Positions 34,330 to 43,443 of a stretch of DNA of 64,000 nucleotides are shown here, in pieces. The first letter of the stretch is position 1, and each line of letters begins with the position of its first letter. This DNA is from JABDMH01 sp965223165 (GTDB taxonomy: Bacteria > Bacteroidota > Bacteroidia > Chitinophagales > Saprospiraceae). Under the pieces are notes generated by a model. The model was not told the origin of the DNA and did no database searches. It saw nothing but the letters and a program-made list of their open reading frames with translations. The stretch is taken from contig CBDCVQ010000020.1 of assembly GCA_965223165.1 (NCBI GenBank), positions 1,550,001-1,614,000 of the forward strand, given 5' to 3'. Both the position numbers and the translations under genes were made by a program.

Positions 34330-35637
34330 CTACCGGATCAATTTATAGGGCCTGCGGTACTTCTTGGTCAGGGGTTTATTGGCCTCCTTGTTTTTAGCAA
34401 ATTTCTCTTTCACCGGATCCCACCGAATGGGTCTTCGCATCTGGTAGGCGATGTTGGCGAGATTACACACGCTGGAAGATCGGTGCCCGGTTTCGACGTC
34501 GCAAATGGGCTGAGTTCGCTTTTGGATCGCTTGCAACCAATCGAGATAGTGATCATCACTCTGATAGACACGCTCCTCACCATCCTTGATGACGGCCGAG
34601 ACGATATGGCCCGGTTTTGAATCCAAGAATTTGCGACTGACATCCAATGTGCCCTCGGTCCCGATGAATCGCACACCAAAACCCCGGCCAAAGTCCTCGT
34701 GGACCATCTCGATGCCACTGTCGTAGATCATCGAAAGCCCGCGCTTGGCATTGGGCTCCGAAGGAGGCACAAACAATACCGGTCCGGATCCATCCATGCC
34801 CAGTCCCCACTGGGCGATGTCAAACATATGCGCTCCCCAGTCTGCAAGAATCCCTCCGCCAAACTCCTCGTAGTCCCGCCACCTGGCCCAACGATCGTCC
34901 TCCAGCGGAGGGGCGAGTACGGGGCTGTATGGCCGCATCTGCGCCGGCCCGACCCAGGCATCCCAATCCAGACCGTCGGGGACTTTCTCCGCTGGCAAAT
35001 CACATTTCTTGGCGGGATCACCCACATTGACCAAGACCTTCCTGACATCGCCCAAATAGCCATTTCTCACCAGCTCCACGGCATGGCGAAAGCTCTGGCG
35101 GGATCGCTGCATGCTGCCGGTCTGCAAGACACGTCCATATTTCTTGACGGCATCGGCCATTCGTCTCCCCTCCTGGACCGTATGGGCCAGCGGTTTTTCG
35201 CAAAAGACGTCCTTACCCGCCTTCATGGCGGCGATAGAGATGATCGCGTGCCAATGATCGGGTGTTGCGACGATCACGGCGTCCACATCCGATCGCTGCA
35301 CGACAGACTGATAGGAGGCATCGGTAACAATGGTCACTTTGCTCCCCGCATTCTTTTGCGTCACCTCAGCTACGTGCTGCTTGAACCGATTCAATTTTTG
35401 ACTGTCCACGTCGCAGCCGGCAACGATCTGCGCCAGCTTCTGCTCACTGAAGCGGTTGGCCAGACCACGGGCCTGTTTACCCGTACCGACGAACGCCAGC
35501 CCCACGCGGTCGCTCGGCGCCACATATCCCGGCCCCCCCAGCACGGCGCGCGGCACAATCATGATGCCGGACATGACGGTGGCAGATCGCTGTAAGAATC
35601 TTCGACGAGTACTCAGTATTGACTTATTGCTATCCAT
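34330..35637 (-). CDS. Gfo/Idh/MocA family oxidoreductase with Tat signal
   Basis: 435 residues. Twin-arginine leader STRRRFLQRSATVMSGIMI, so exported with cofactor bound. The Rossmann start RVGLAFVGTGKQARGL, DAVIVATPDHWHAI, KDVFCEKPLAHTVQEGR (EKP motif) and the DWGAHMFDIAQWGLG segment (with catalytic-type His) are family landmarks. Periplasmic members of this type act on sugars or glycosides. ATG 35637 is chosen since upstream codons lack a signal. It diverges from the PQQ dehydrogenase gene, 60 bp apart. Confidence 0.93.
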   Translation of the reverse strand: MDSNKSILSTRRRFLQRSATVMSGIMIVPRAVLGGPGYVAPSDRVGLAFVGTGKQARGLANRFSEQKLAQIVAGCDVDSQKLNRFKQHVAEVTQKNAGSKVTIVTDASYQSVVQRSDVDAVIVATPDHWHAIISIAAMKAGKDVFCEKPLAHTVQEGRRMADAVKKYGRVLQTGSMQRSRQSFRHAVELVRNGYLGDVRKVLVNVGDPAKKCDLPAEKVPDGLDWDAWVGPAQMRPYSPVLAPPLEDDRWARWRDYEEFGGGILADWGAHMFDIAQWGLGMDGSGPVLFVPPSEPNAKRGLSMIYDSGIEMVHEDFGRGFGVRFIGTEGTLDVSRKFLDSKPGHIVSAVIKDGEERVYQSDDHYLDWLQAIQKRTQPICDVETGHRSSSVCNLANIAYQMRRPIRWDPVKEKFAKNKEANKPLTKKYRRPYKLIR

Positions 35638-35697
35638 TTTACAATTGCATTGAGCTCGAAGAAAAATACGAAATTCAACAAGGCAAACTTTGATCCG

Positions 35698-37845
35698 ATG
35701 CACTTATGGCAATCCTTCGGCATGATTGGCACTGTCCTGCTCTGGATGGGCTGTTCTTCTGAGCATACACTGACCCAGCAAGTAGATTGGCCGCATTACC
35801 AGGGTGATCCGGGATCCAATCAATACAGCCCGCTGGGTCAGGTCACCAGGGATAATGTAGCGGAGCTGGAAATTGCCTGGACGTACCACTCGGGGGATCT
35901 GGATTCATCTGCCATTTTGCAGATACAATGCAATCCTTTGATTGTGGGTGGTGTGCTGTATGGTACCTCTCCTTCCCTCAAACTATTCGCCTTGGATGCA
36001 CGTACCGGCGAAGAGTTGTGGGTCTACGATCCCAGCATCGATGCCGCCCGTTTGGCCGGGATGGGCGTAAACCGTGGCCTGGCCTATTGGTCCGACGGCG
36101 AAGAGGAAAGAATCTTCTACGGGGCTGGATCTTACCTCCACTCGGTAGATCTTCGGACCGGCACGGCCGACCGGGCGTTTGGTGCCGAAGGCAAGGTCGA
36201 TCTCCACCTCGGTTTGGGAGATTGGGCGCAAGATCTCTTTGTCCTGGCCAACACCCCCGGGGTCATCTTTGAAGACCTCCTGATTCTCGGTACTCGTGTC
36301 AACGAGGCCATGGGTGCCGCCCCTGGCTACGTCCGTGCACTGGACGTACGCACGGGCGCATTGGTCTGGACGTTTCACACCATCCCTTTGGAGGGAGAAG
36401 AAGGTTATGATACCTGGCCGAGTGAGAGCATCGGCACCATGGGTGGAGCCAATGCGTGGAGTGGTATGAGCGTCGATCACACTCGGGGCATTGTGTTTGT
36501 GCCCACCGGCTCGGCCGCTTACGACTTCTATGGTGGCGATAGACATGGGGAGAATCTATTTGCCAATTGCCTACTGGCTCTCGATGCCAGGTCGGGCAAA
36601 CGCATCTGGCATTTTCAGACTATCCGCCATGATGTGTGGGATCGGGATCTCCCCGCACCACCCAATCTCGTCACGGTGCAGCATGATGGTAGGCAGATAG
36701 ACGCCGTGGCGCAGATCACCAAAGCAGGATACGTCTTCCTTTTTGACCGAGAAAGTGGCCAACCTCTATTTCCTATCCGGGAGGTCGCTGCCGATCCTTC
36801 TGACCTGGAGGGTGAAAGCACCTGGCCCAGCCAACCCGTACCAACTCGCCCACCGAGATTCTCCCGCGGTTCTTTTGAAGAGAATGACCTCACCCAGCGG
36901 ACGCCGGAGGCGCATGCCTTCGTGCGGGCAATCTGGCAAAGCCTGCGCAAAGGCAAGGAGTTTATACCGCCCTCCGAGGAGGGGACCATCCTACTGCCGG
37001 GCTTTGATGGCGGAGGCGAATGGGGTGGTGCCTCGGTAGATCCCAACGGAATCATGTATATCAACGCCAGTGAAATGCCCTGGATCATTAAGATGATTAA
37101 ATATCAACCGGTAGATGATGGCCTGCTGGCTACCCGTGGCAAAAATCTCTACGGCACCCATTGCCAGCTCTGTCATGGAGCAGACCTTAAGGGAGCCAGC
37201 ATCTATACCGTGCCTTCACTGGAGGGCCTGACCTCGCGATTGACTACGGAAGAGATCACCCACACGATCAGAAATGGCAAAGGCATGATGCCCTCTTTTC
37301 AAAATCTGTCCGATGGTACGGTCCAGGCGATTGTGGCATTTCTGACGGGCAGCCGCGAAAAGATTGATCCGGATGATGAAGTGACCCGTCGGGACGAATG
37401 GCAGTATCCCTACTTCATGAGTGGCTACGTGCGCTTCAAAGACCATGAGGGTTATCCCGCACTGACCCCGCCCTGGGGCACGCTGAATGCGATCGACCTC
37501 AACGAAGGAACCATCAAATGGAAGGTGACCCTGGGTGAACACCCGGAGCTGGTCGAAGCCGGCTTGGCCAACACGGGCAGCGAAAACTATGGCGGACCGG
37601 TATCCACCGCTGGTGGTCTCGTCTTTATCGCCGGGACGGTCGACTCCAAGATTCGGGCCTTTGACCAGGCGGACGGAGCCCTGCTTTGGGAGCACGCTCT
37701 GCCGACATCCGGCTTTTCTACGCCTTCGATCTATGCTGTCGATGGCACACAGTACATCGTGCAAGCCTGCGGGGGCGGCAAGCTGGGCGTGGCTTCCGGT
37801 GATGCTTATGTGGCCTTTGCTTTGAAAAGTAGACTAGCCAATTAG
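35698..37845 (+). CDS. PQQ-dependent dehydrogenase (quinoprotein) with cytochrome insert, lipoprotein
   Basis: 715 residues. Lipobox LLWMGC-SS. The eight-bladed quinoprotein propeller has W-docking type repeats (ALDARTGEELWVYDP, ALDVRTGALVWTF, ALDARSGKRIWHFQTIRHDVWDRDLP) and a cytochrome c segment with CQLCHG inserted near residue 490 (GKNLYGTHCQLCHGADLKG). It should oxidise an alcohol or aldose sugar in the periplasm and pass electrons to haem. ATG 35698 gives the lipobox at the right place; the TTG at 35650 would add 16 residues. It overlaps the next gene's 3' end by 12 bp, convergent. Confidence 0.92.
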   Translation: MHLWQSFGMIGTVLLWMGCSSEHTLTQQVDWPHYQGDPGSNQYSPLGQVTRDNVAELEIAWTYHSGDLDSSAILQIQCNPLIVGGVLYGTSPSLKLFALDARTGEELWVYDPSIDAARLAGMGVNRGLAYWSDGEEERIFYGAGSYLHSVDLRTGTADRAFGAEGKVDLHLGLGDWAQDLFVLANTPGVIFEDLLILGTRVNEAMGAAPGYVRALDVRTGALVWTFHTIPLEGEEGYDTWPSESIGTMGGANAWSGMSVDHTRGIVFVPTGSAAYDFYGGDRHGENLFANCLLALDARSGKRIWHFQTIRHDVWDRDLPAPPNLVTVQHDGRQIDAVAQITKAGYVFLFDRESGQPLFPIREVAADPSDLEGESTWPSQPVPTRPPRFSRGSFEENDLTQRTPEAHAFVRAIWQSLRKGKEFIPPSEEGTILLPGFDGGGEWGGASVDPNGIMYINASEMPWIIKMIKYQPVDDGLLATRGKNLYGTHCQLCHGADLKGASIYTVPSLEGLTSRLTTEEITHTIRNGKGMMPSFQNLSDGTVQAIVAFLTGSREKIDPDDEVTRRDEWQYPYFMSGYVRFKDHEGYPALTPPWGTLNAIDLNEGTIKWKVTLGEHPELVEAGLANTGSENYGGPVSTAGGLVFIAGTVDSKIRAFDQADGALLWEHALPTSGFSTPSIYAVDGTQYIVQACGGGKLGVASGDAYVAFALKSRLAN

Positions 37846-38547
37846 GTTGCCATCGTCATCCCACTCAGGCAGCTTGGTCTTATCCATGCTGTGATCGACA
37901 AATTTGTCCAACCATTCTTCATCATAGGCCAGTCCCTGCTCCTTGAGTACTTCGTCAGGCACCCCATCCCAATTGTTGGGGGTATTGCCCTTATAGCCCA
38001 GGTCATCAATGCCAATACGCGTCGTATAGAAGCCCGTCATGGTGAGATCTCGCATGAGGCTAAAAAACTTGACTCCCTGGCTCATCTCCGGCCGAGCCTC
38101 ATCGGGATAGGCAATGTCGTCCACAATCTCGATGCGCTGGGACGCTGAGCTACCCGCAAAGGTCTGCTCAAACCGCGTATTTGACTCATGATCCAACCAC
38201 ATCAGACCTCCGCGGAGCGGTAGCTGATGGGGCGGCATGTCCTTGACAATAAACTCGATGAAGTCCGGCACACCTGCATCCGAAGCTGAGCCAGACCGAT
38301 CATCTGCCGGAAGTATAATGTCGCAGAGTATGGTGATCGTGGCCATCTCATGCTCGGTAAAAAACTGCTCTGCGTGCAGGCGTTTGTCCCGCTCGATTTC
38401 CTCCGGTACACGTCCGTAACCACCGCCGGGTATCTCATCTGTAGCATCGGCAGTGTCGGTTGTTCCTTCGACTTTGCACCCCTGCAGGATGAGTCCTCCG
38501 GCCACTCCACCGACCAACAACGACTTTAATGATTCTCTTCGATCCAT
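37834..38547 (-). CDS. Gluconate 2-dehydrogenase subunit 3-like protein, Tat lipoprotein
   Basis: 237 residues. Leader MDRRESLKSLLVGGVAGGLILQGC combines a twin-arginine and a lipobox Cys. The body fits the gluconate_2-dh3 family (FFTEHEMATITILCDIILPADDRSGSASDAGVPDFIEFIV). In this family the small subunit carries the export signal and the large GMC subunit travels with it. The GMC gene starts directly upstream (same strand, 24 bp), so they form one operon and complex. Confidence 0.93.
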   Translation of the reverse strand: MDRRESLKSLLVGGVAGGLILQGCKVEGTTDTADATDEIPGGGYGRVPEEIERDKRLHAEQFFTEHEMATITILCDIILPADDRSGSASDAGVPDFIEFIVKDMPPHQLPLRGGLMWLDHESNTRFEQTFAGSSASQRIEIVDDIAYPDEARPEMSQGVKFFSLMRDLTMTGFYTTRIGIDDLGYKGNTPNNWDGVPDEVLKEQGLAYDEEWLDKFVDHSMDKTKLPEWDDDGNLIG

Positions 38548-38571
38548 GATATTGTTCCCTTTGATGGTGAT

Positions 38572-40299
38572 TTAGATATTCATTTTCTTCAGCTGATCCA
38601 CAATGTAGTCGGACGTACGCCAGGACAGGGCCAGTATGGTCCAGGTTGGATTCTTATCGGCCTGCGACACAAATGGTCCCCCATCTACCACAAACACATT
38701 ATCGACATCGTGGAGCTGCGAGTATTGATTGGTCACGGAGCTCTTGGGATCGTCGCCCATGCGCGTCGTCCCCACCTCATGGATGATCCGACCCGGGGCT
38801 GCCAAGCCGTAGTCTGACTCGGGGCCCGGCTTGTCGCCGATAATCTCGGCCCCCATCGCCGTCAAGATCTCTTCAAAAGTATCTTGCATATGTTTGGCCT
38901 GCTTCACCTCATGCTCGGACCAGGTGTAGTTAAATCGGAGTACCGGAATGCCGTATTCATCCACCACATCCGGATCCAGCTCGCAATAGTTGTCTTCGCG
39001 AGCGATGCATTCTCCGCGGCCGCTCATGCCGACGATCGAACCATAAAATCGTCGCGCATCTTCTTTCAGTTTGCTGCCATAGCCTCCGGTGGAGTTTCCG
39101 GTGGCATCCTTGACAAACCGATTCATCTGACTGACACCGAAGCCAAAACCATAGGCAGGCATACCCATGCCTCCCCAAACCTCAATGTGATATCCGCGTG
39201 GAAAGTCGAGATTTTTGTTGTCAAGCCACCACGGCGAATAGATGTGCATGCCTCCCACACCATCCTCGTTGTAGCGCTGGCGATTCATCAAGGAAGGCAT
39301 GAAGCCCATGCGGCTGGCTCCCGTACTATCATGCAGGTACTTGCCCAGGACATTGCTGCTGTTGCCGAGGCCATTGGGATGTTGAGCACTCTTCGAATTA
39401 AATAGGATACGTGTAGAGCTGCAGGCACTGGCCGCCAACACGACAATCTTGCTCTTGACCTTATACTCCTGCCGATCGTCTTTGCTGATATACGACACAC
39501 CGGTCGCCCTGCCGTTTTCGTCGGTGGTGACCGATCGGGCCATGGCATTGACAAACAAGTCTACATTGCCCGTCTCCATGGCTGGGATCACGAGACAACT
39601 ACTGGACGAAAAGTCGGCATACACCCGGCAGGCCCGACCGCATTGTTTGCAGAAGAAGCAGACGCCTCTTTTCTTGTTGATCGGGCGGGTCAGTATAGAC
39701 AGCCTGGCTGGTATCGTGGGCACGCCCACCTTGCGAGCACCTTTGATATAATGCAACTCATGCAGGCGGGGCTTAGGAGGCGGAAGAAAGTACCCATCCG
39801 GTTCATTGGGCAGGTTCTCCTTGGTGCCGAAGACACCCAACATCTTGTCAACACGGTCGTAATAAGGAGCTACGTCTTCATAGCCGATGGGCCAGTTTTC
39901 GCCAAGCCCGTCGATACTCTTGCGCTTGAAATCCCGGGGGCCAAAACGCAGGGATATCCTCCCCCAATGATTGGTACGCCCGCCCAGCATGCGTGATCGA
40001 AACCAATCAAACTTGGTCCCGTCCTTGCGTGTGTACGGCTCGCCATCGATCTCCCAGCCACCCAGCGCGGCATCAAAGTCGCCAAACGCACGGGTGCTGC
40101 CGGCCCCTCGGCGTGGTGATTCCCAGGGCCACTTTAGTTGGGTCTGATATTCGGGTTTTGCCGGATCGAAGTAAGGCCCTGCCTCCAGTAGGGCTACTTT
40201 CAGGCCGGCTTCGCTCAGTCGATGGGCAGCCATGCCTCCACCAGCGCCTGATCCTACGATACAGACGTCATATTCTGTGGGTTGCTCCTTAATTTGCAT
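38572..40299 (-). CDS. GMC family oxidoreductase (large subunit)
   Basis: 575 residues with no signal peptide. FAD-binding YDVCIVGSGAGGGMAAHRLSEAG at the N-terminus, GGRTNHWG, and a late HEVGTTRMGDDPKSSV plus VFVVDGGPFVSQADKNPTWTILALSWR typical of the gluconate/2-keto-sugar dehydrogenase branch. A CxxCxxxC-like cysteine cluster (CFFCKQCGRACRVY) is retained. Export presumably relies on the Tat signal of the adjacent subunit. The substrate is not readable; gluconate-like or other polyols are candidates. Confidence 0.94.
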   Translation of the reverse strand: MQIKEQPTEYDVCIVGSGAGGGMAAHRLSEAGLKVALLEAGPYFDPAKPEYQTQLKWPWESPRRGAGSTRAFGDFDAALGGWEIDGEPYTRKDGTKFDWFRSRMLGGRTNHWGRISLRFGPRDFKRKSIDGLGENWPIGYEDVAPYYDRVDKMLGVFGTKENLPNEPDGYFLPPPKPRLHELHYIKGARKVGVPTIPARLSILTRPINKKRGVCFFCKQCGRACRVYADFSSSSCLVIPAMETGNVDLFVNAMARSVTTDENGRATGVSYISKDDRQEYKVKSKIVVLAASACSSTRILFNSKSAQHPNGLGNSSNVLGKYLHDSTGASRMGFMPSLMNRQRYNEDGVGGMHIYSPWWLDNKNLDFPRGYHIEVWGGMGMPAYGFGFGVSQMNRFVKDATGNSTGGYGSKLKEDARRFYGSIVGMSGRGECIAREDNYCELDPDVVDEYGIPVLRFNYTWSEHEVKQAKHMQDTFEEILTAMGAEIIGDKPGPESDYGLAAPGRIIHEVGTTRMGDDPKSSVTNQYSQLHDVDNVFVVDGGPFVSQADKNPTWTILALSWRTSDYIVDQLKKMNI

Positions 40300-40647
40300 C
40301 GTCTAGTTGTGGTTAGTCAGAAATTTTCAAATCTCACGAAGGGCGAGCGAGACTACAGACTGTTTCTAGGTACACGCTGCCTTCATAATTTCATACGGGA
40401 AGGGCATTAATTTAAATAATTAATTGGCTAACGACCTTTCATCCTTTGATTTCTTCTTGTGTTTCTGTGATTTCCTAATCGTCCCCATAATGAGGTGGTC
40501 GAACAAATGGCCATTTATCCGGTCCTACGTCTCATCACAAAAACCGAGTTCGATCGCCGCCAATACCGGTTAGCTGATATCGCAAATTGCTGACAGTCAG
40601 CGCAGTTTTTGTTATTTTATGTTTTTGCATCTAAGCAGTTCCAGATT
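40300..40647. other. Divergent intergenic region with a 13-bp palindrome
   Basis: 348 bp between the divergent GMC and OmpA genes, AT-richer near 40400-40440. A perfect palindrome GCTGAC-A-GTCAGC lies at 40589-40601, 47 bp before the OmpA start; it could be an operator. No coding sequence seen. Confidence 0.5.
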
Positions 40648-41580
40648 ATGAAAGCACTTCTTTGGGTTGCGACCATCGTGTGGTTTTTACTCTCCTGGTG
40701 GTGGTATGTTTGTCCGCACAAAAAGGTATGCCCGTTTGGCAAGTATGCCCAGGGCGAGATAAGTATGGTCGAGCGTGAGAATCCGGCCGACCGTTCCGAT
40801 GGCGTCACCTCCCGGGATGAGGAGGAAAGCAACGGTTTGGAGGCTACCGATGGGGCTTCACTCGAGGCCACACTGGAGCGCCTTGACCCGGCCATGCTCT
40901 CACGATTTCGACACGGATATCCGCTATTCCACTGGTCTTCTGCTTCGCCGACGACGTCCGCAGCTTTTCCAGCCTTTCGAGATTCGCTACTTGGCACGTT
41001 GGAGGATGCAGATCTCTTGGAGATTGTGGCCGACTATTTCTCCGACGAAACCAATGAAAGCTCCTTTGCCGACCTTGGATTGGCGCGTGCCAATGCCCTA
41101 CGTCAGCTCTTCCCCAATCTGCCCGACACCCGGATTCAGCTGGGCAGCAACCTAGCGACTCAAGCTGCCGATAAGGCACGATCCGGTCCGTTTTTGGCTG
41201 CTCGTTTTCGTCGCATTGTGAACAATGAGGACATCAAGGAGATAGCCGGGCGCACTGTCATTAATTTTCCCCATGCCTCTGATGAAATGCATGAAAATCC
41301 CCGGGTCAACCGCTACCTGGATGACCTGGTCGAGCGGTTAAAGCGCACGGAAGAAAAAGTGCAACTGGTCGGACATACGGACGACTCGGCCAGTGCCGAG
41401 CGCAATATGCGACTCGGTATGATGCGGGCTAATGCTATCAAGGACATTTTGGTGGCCAAAGGTCTCTCCGCCAGTCGCATCCTGGTGCAGTCCAAGGGAG
41501 AAGACGAGCCGATTGCCTCTAACAAAACCGGGGAGGGAAGGCGGCAAAACCGAAGAGTGGAGATAACCATCATTTCATAA
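40648..41580 (+). CDS. OmpA-family protein
   Basis: 310 residues. An N-terminal membrane anchor (ALLWVATIVWFLLSWWWYVC) is followed by a charged linker and, from about residue 200, the OmpA/MotB peptidoglycan-binding domain (RTVINFPHASDEMHENPRVNRYLDDL, VQLVGHTDDSASAERNMRLGMMRANAIKDIL, GEDEPIASNKTGEGRRQNRRVEITI). The HTDD and NRRVEI motifs are the peptidoglycan-binding signature. A more N-terminal segment (about 90-180) contains a second, degenerate copy of the same pattern (LADLGLARANALRQLF). It starts an operon with the HhH gene 13 bp downstream. Confidence 0.9.
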   Translation: MKALLWVATIVWFLLSWWWYVCPHKKVCPFGKYAQGEISMVERENPADRSDGVTSRDEEESNGLEATDGASLEATLERLDPAMLSRFRHGYPLFHWSSASPTTSAAFPAFRDSLLGTLEDADLLEIVADYFSDETNESSFADLGLARANALRQLFPNLPDTRIQLGSNLATQAADKARSGPFLAARFRRIVNNEDIKEIAGRTVINFPHASDEMHENPRVNRYLDDLVERLKRTEEKVQLVGHTDDSASAERNMRLGMMRANAIKDILVAKGLSASRILVQSKGEDEPIASNKTGEGRRQNRRVEITIIS

Positions 41581-41593
41581 AGACGATTTAAAA

Positions 41594-42661
41594 ATGACCT
41601 ACATGTTCATCGCATTACAACTTCAAAGTCCAGTCACGAGCCCAGGTGTAGGGAGCTTCACTTCGCACAGTTTCGAGATCTTGCTTATCTGCGCAGTCTC
41701 TTTCCTCTTGGGCTGGTTTTTACATCACCTCATCTATTGCAGCCGCCACTTGGCGACCATCCGTCAATTGGAGGGAAATCTAAAGAGCGCCCGTACTCGC
41801 ATCGGCGATCTCGAGGGAGATCTCGAGAGCTGCAATGGTGCCATCATCAACATCAAAGGAGAAAATGCCGCCCTCTCCACCAAGCTGGCCAGGCTGCGAA
41901 AAGCCGTGGCGGCGGGAGATGCAGACATCGAGGTGGAAGTCGGTGCGGAGACAGATGTGGTGGAGCATGACCAAATCCTTGACGAAGCCATCGTAAGTGG
42001 ACTTGCCTCGGACATTGCTGGCTCCGGCACAAGTGGCTTTGATGCGGAGTTGGCCAAAGCCGTATTTGGTAGGGTCATCCGGGAGGACGATATGCAAGTC
42101 ATTGAGGGCATTGGCCCCAAGACAGCTACGTTGCTCAACAACTCGAGCATACATACCTGGCGGCAACTAGGAAATACGGCCGTCCCTCAACTACAAAACA
42201 TTCTCAACACTGCCGGTGATCGGTTTCAACTGCTCAATCCAGGCACCTGGCCCAAGCAGGCTCGTATGGCCGCGGATGGCGAATGGATCAAGCTCCGGGA
42301 GTATCAGGACTATCTGGTGGGCGGGGTAGAGCCCAGCGAAATTCCTCCTCCCGTGTCGCCCGCAGGCTCGGAAGCACTGTATGTGATGGGCCGCAAGATC
42401 GAGCCCAATGACCTGACGGTGATAGAAGGCATCGGCCCCAAGATCCAGGGACTACTGAAGGAGAGTGGCATAGATACCTGGAGCACCCTGGCTGAGGCCA
42501 CCGTAGCAAAACTGCAATCGATCCTGGAGGATGCAGGAGATCGCTATCGAATGCACAATCCCAGTACCTGGCCTAAGCAAGCTGAGATGGCTGCCGCCGG
42601 TGAGTGGGACAAATTGCGCGAGTATCAAGACTTCTTGGATGGGGGTAGAAAGCCATCCTGA
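41594..42661 (+). CDS. Membrane-anchored protein with two helix-hairpin-helix (COG3743-like) repeats
   Basis: 355 residues. One membrane helix (FEILLICAVSFLLGWFLHHLI), a coiled coil (RQLEGNLKSARTRIGDLEGDLESCNG), an acidic linker, then two repeats of about 75 residues, each beginning (M)xVIEGIGPK with TWPKQA and DKLREYQD/IKLREYQD, the H3TH/HhH pattern of predicted 5' DNA nuclease-like COG3743. Such a domain usually contacts nucleic acid or mediates protein contact. It follows the OmpA gene closely, so the pair links a peptidoglycan-binding protein with an HhH protein at the membrane. Role unknown. Confidence 0.82.
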   Translation: MTYMFIALQLQSPVTSPGVGSFTSHSFEILLICAVSFLLGWFLHHLIYCSRHLATIRQLEGNLKSARTRIGDLEGDLESCNGAIINIKGENAALSTKLARLRKAVAAGDADIEVEVGAETDVVEHDQILDEAIVSGLASDIAGSGTSGFDAELAKAVFGRVIREDDMQVIEGIGPKTATLLNNSSIHTWRQLGNTAVPQLQNILNTAGDRFQLLNPGTWPKQARMAADGEWIKLREYQDYLVGGVEPSEIPPPVSPAGSEALYVMGRKIEPNDLTVIEGIGPKIQGLLKESGIDTWSTLAEATVAKLQSILEDAGDRYRMHNPSTWPKQAEMAAAGEWDKLREYQDFLDGGRKPS

Positions 42662-42740
42662 TCCTGAGTGACGATTCCGGGTGAGTTTTTTGGTAGGGTG
42701 TGTGAGAGGATTAGCAAAGGAGGCAGTCTCTCTGGCCTTC

Positions 42741-43203
42741 TTAGTAACCAACTCAGAACCAACCTTCTGCGAAATGCACCTCTTCAGGAAAAGGTGATAT
42801 GCTTGACCTGCTGGCCTTCTTAGTCGAAAGTGTGCTTCAAAGGTGCCCTGGATCCTTCTTTCTAGAGTGTCCACATGGGAGACAGCGTGCTCTCCACTTG
42901 CGGCAGCGGCTCATAGACATTCCCAAGAATGACTGCGAGAATGACATGTCCGTAAATACTATGTGGCCCACAGGGCATATCTCGACGAGAGGTATCCGCT
43001 AGATTTATGGATTGTCCCGTCTGTTGTAGTGGAATCCAAGAAGGTTCTAATCTGATAGTTTTCCCCTCTCATTTGGCTATTGAACATGAAGGAAACGTCA
43101 TCCCTTCGTGCAAGGGATAGGGTCCGGCATAATTGCTTCATCCGATTATGTACATGCCAGCAGGGCAATCGGTATCGGCAGCGACAACTGAAGCAACTTC
43201 ATA
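42741..43203 (-). pseudogene. Decayed tandem copy of the lipoprotein gene at 43444
   Basis: Reading from ATG 43203 gives a start that aligns with the intact neighbour (MKLLQLSLPIPIALLACT, then TAA where the intact copy has CTRS), then SDEAIMPDPIPC, then more stops. The middle lacks about 110 bp relative to 43444-44016. The remaining DNA matches the intact gene closely over the 3' half (GTGCCCTGGATCCTTCTTT is shared). It has at least three in-frame stops, so it is not a functional gene. Confidence 0.9.
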
Positions 43204-43217
43204 GTCTTGGACCTAGT

Positions 43218-43439
43218 AGCGTTTCGCATTAGATATGTTGAATAATTCTAATAGGATTTTGTTCGCAGACGAGGCATGACCGAGCGATCTCGAAGAGTCG
43301 AGCATGACAATGCGAGAAGTGAGGGAACCGCGAAAGCGGGTGGGTGGCTAGACATAGCCGTAGCTATGGCGAGGCTTTGCAACGAAGTATGCGGGCCAAA
43401 GACATTAGAATTAACCACAAGATTTAATGCGAAACTCTA
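43218..43439. mobile_element. MITE-like repeat element, long form, with structured core
   Basis: 222 bp bounded by inverted ends TAGCGTTTCGCATTA and TAATGCGAAACTCTA (14 of 15 pair). The core carries three clear hairpins: CTCGA-AGAG-TCGAG (43289-43302), CCGC-GAAA-GCGG (43328-43339, GNRA-type loop) and CATAGC-CGTA-GCTATG (43353-43368). The last 35 bp match the short elements at 33671 and 63226. It has no open frame of note and sits between the broken and the intact lipoprotein copies. It may be a non-autonomous mobile element or an RNA-bearing repeat. Confidence 0.75.
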
Positions 43440-43443
43440 CTAA

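Noticed and set aside
34699..35595. Plus-strand frame of 298 codons
   Set aside because: It is antisense to the Gfo/Idh/MocA gene, whose motifs are all in order.
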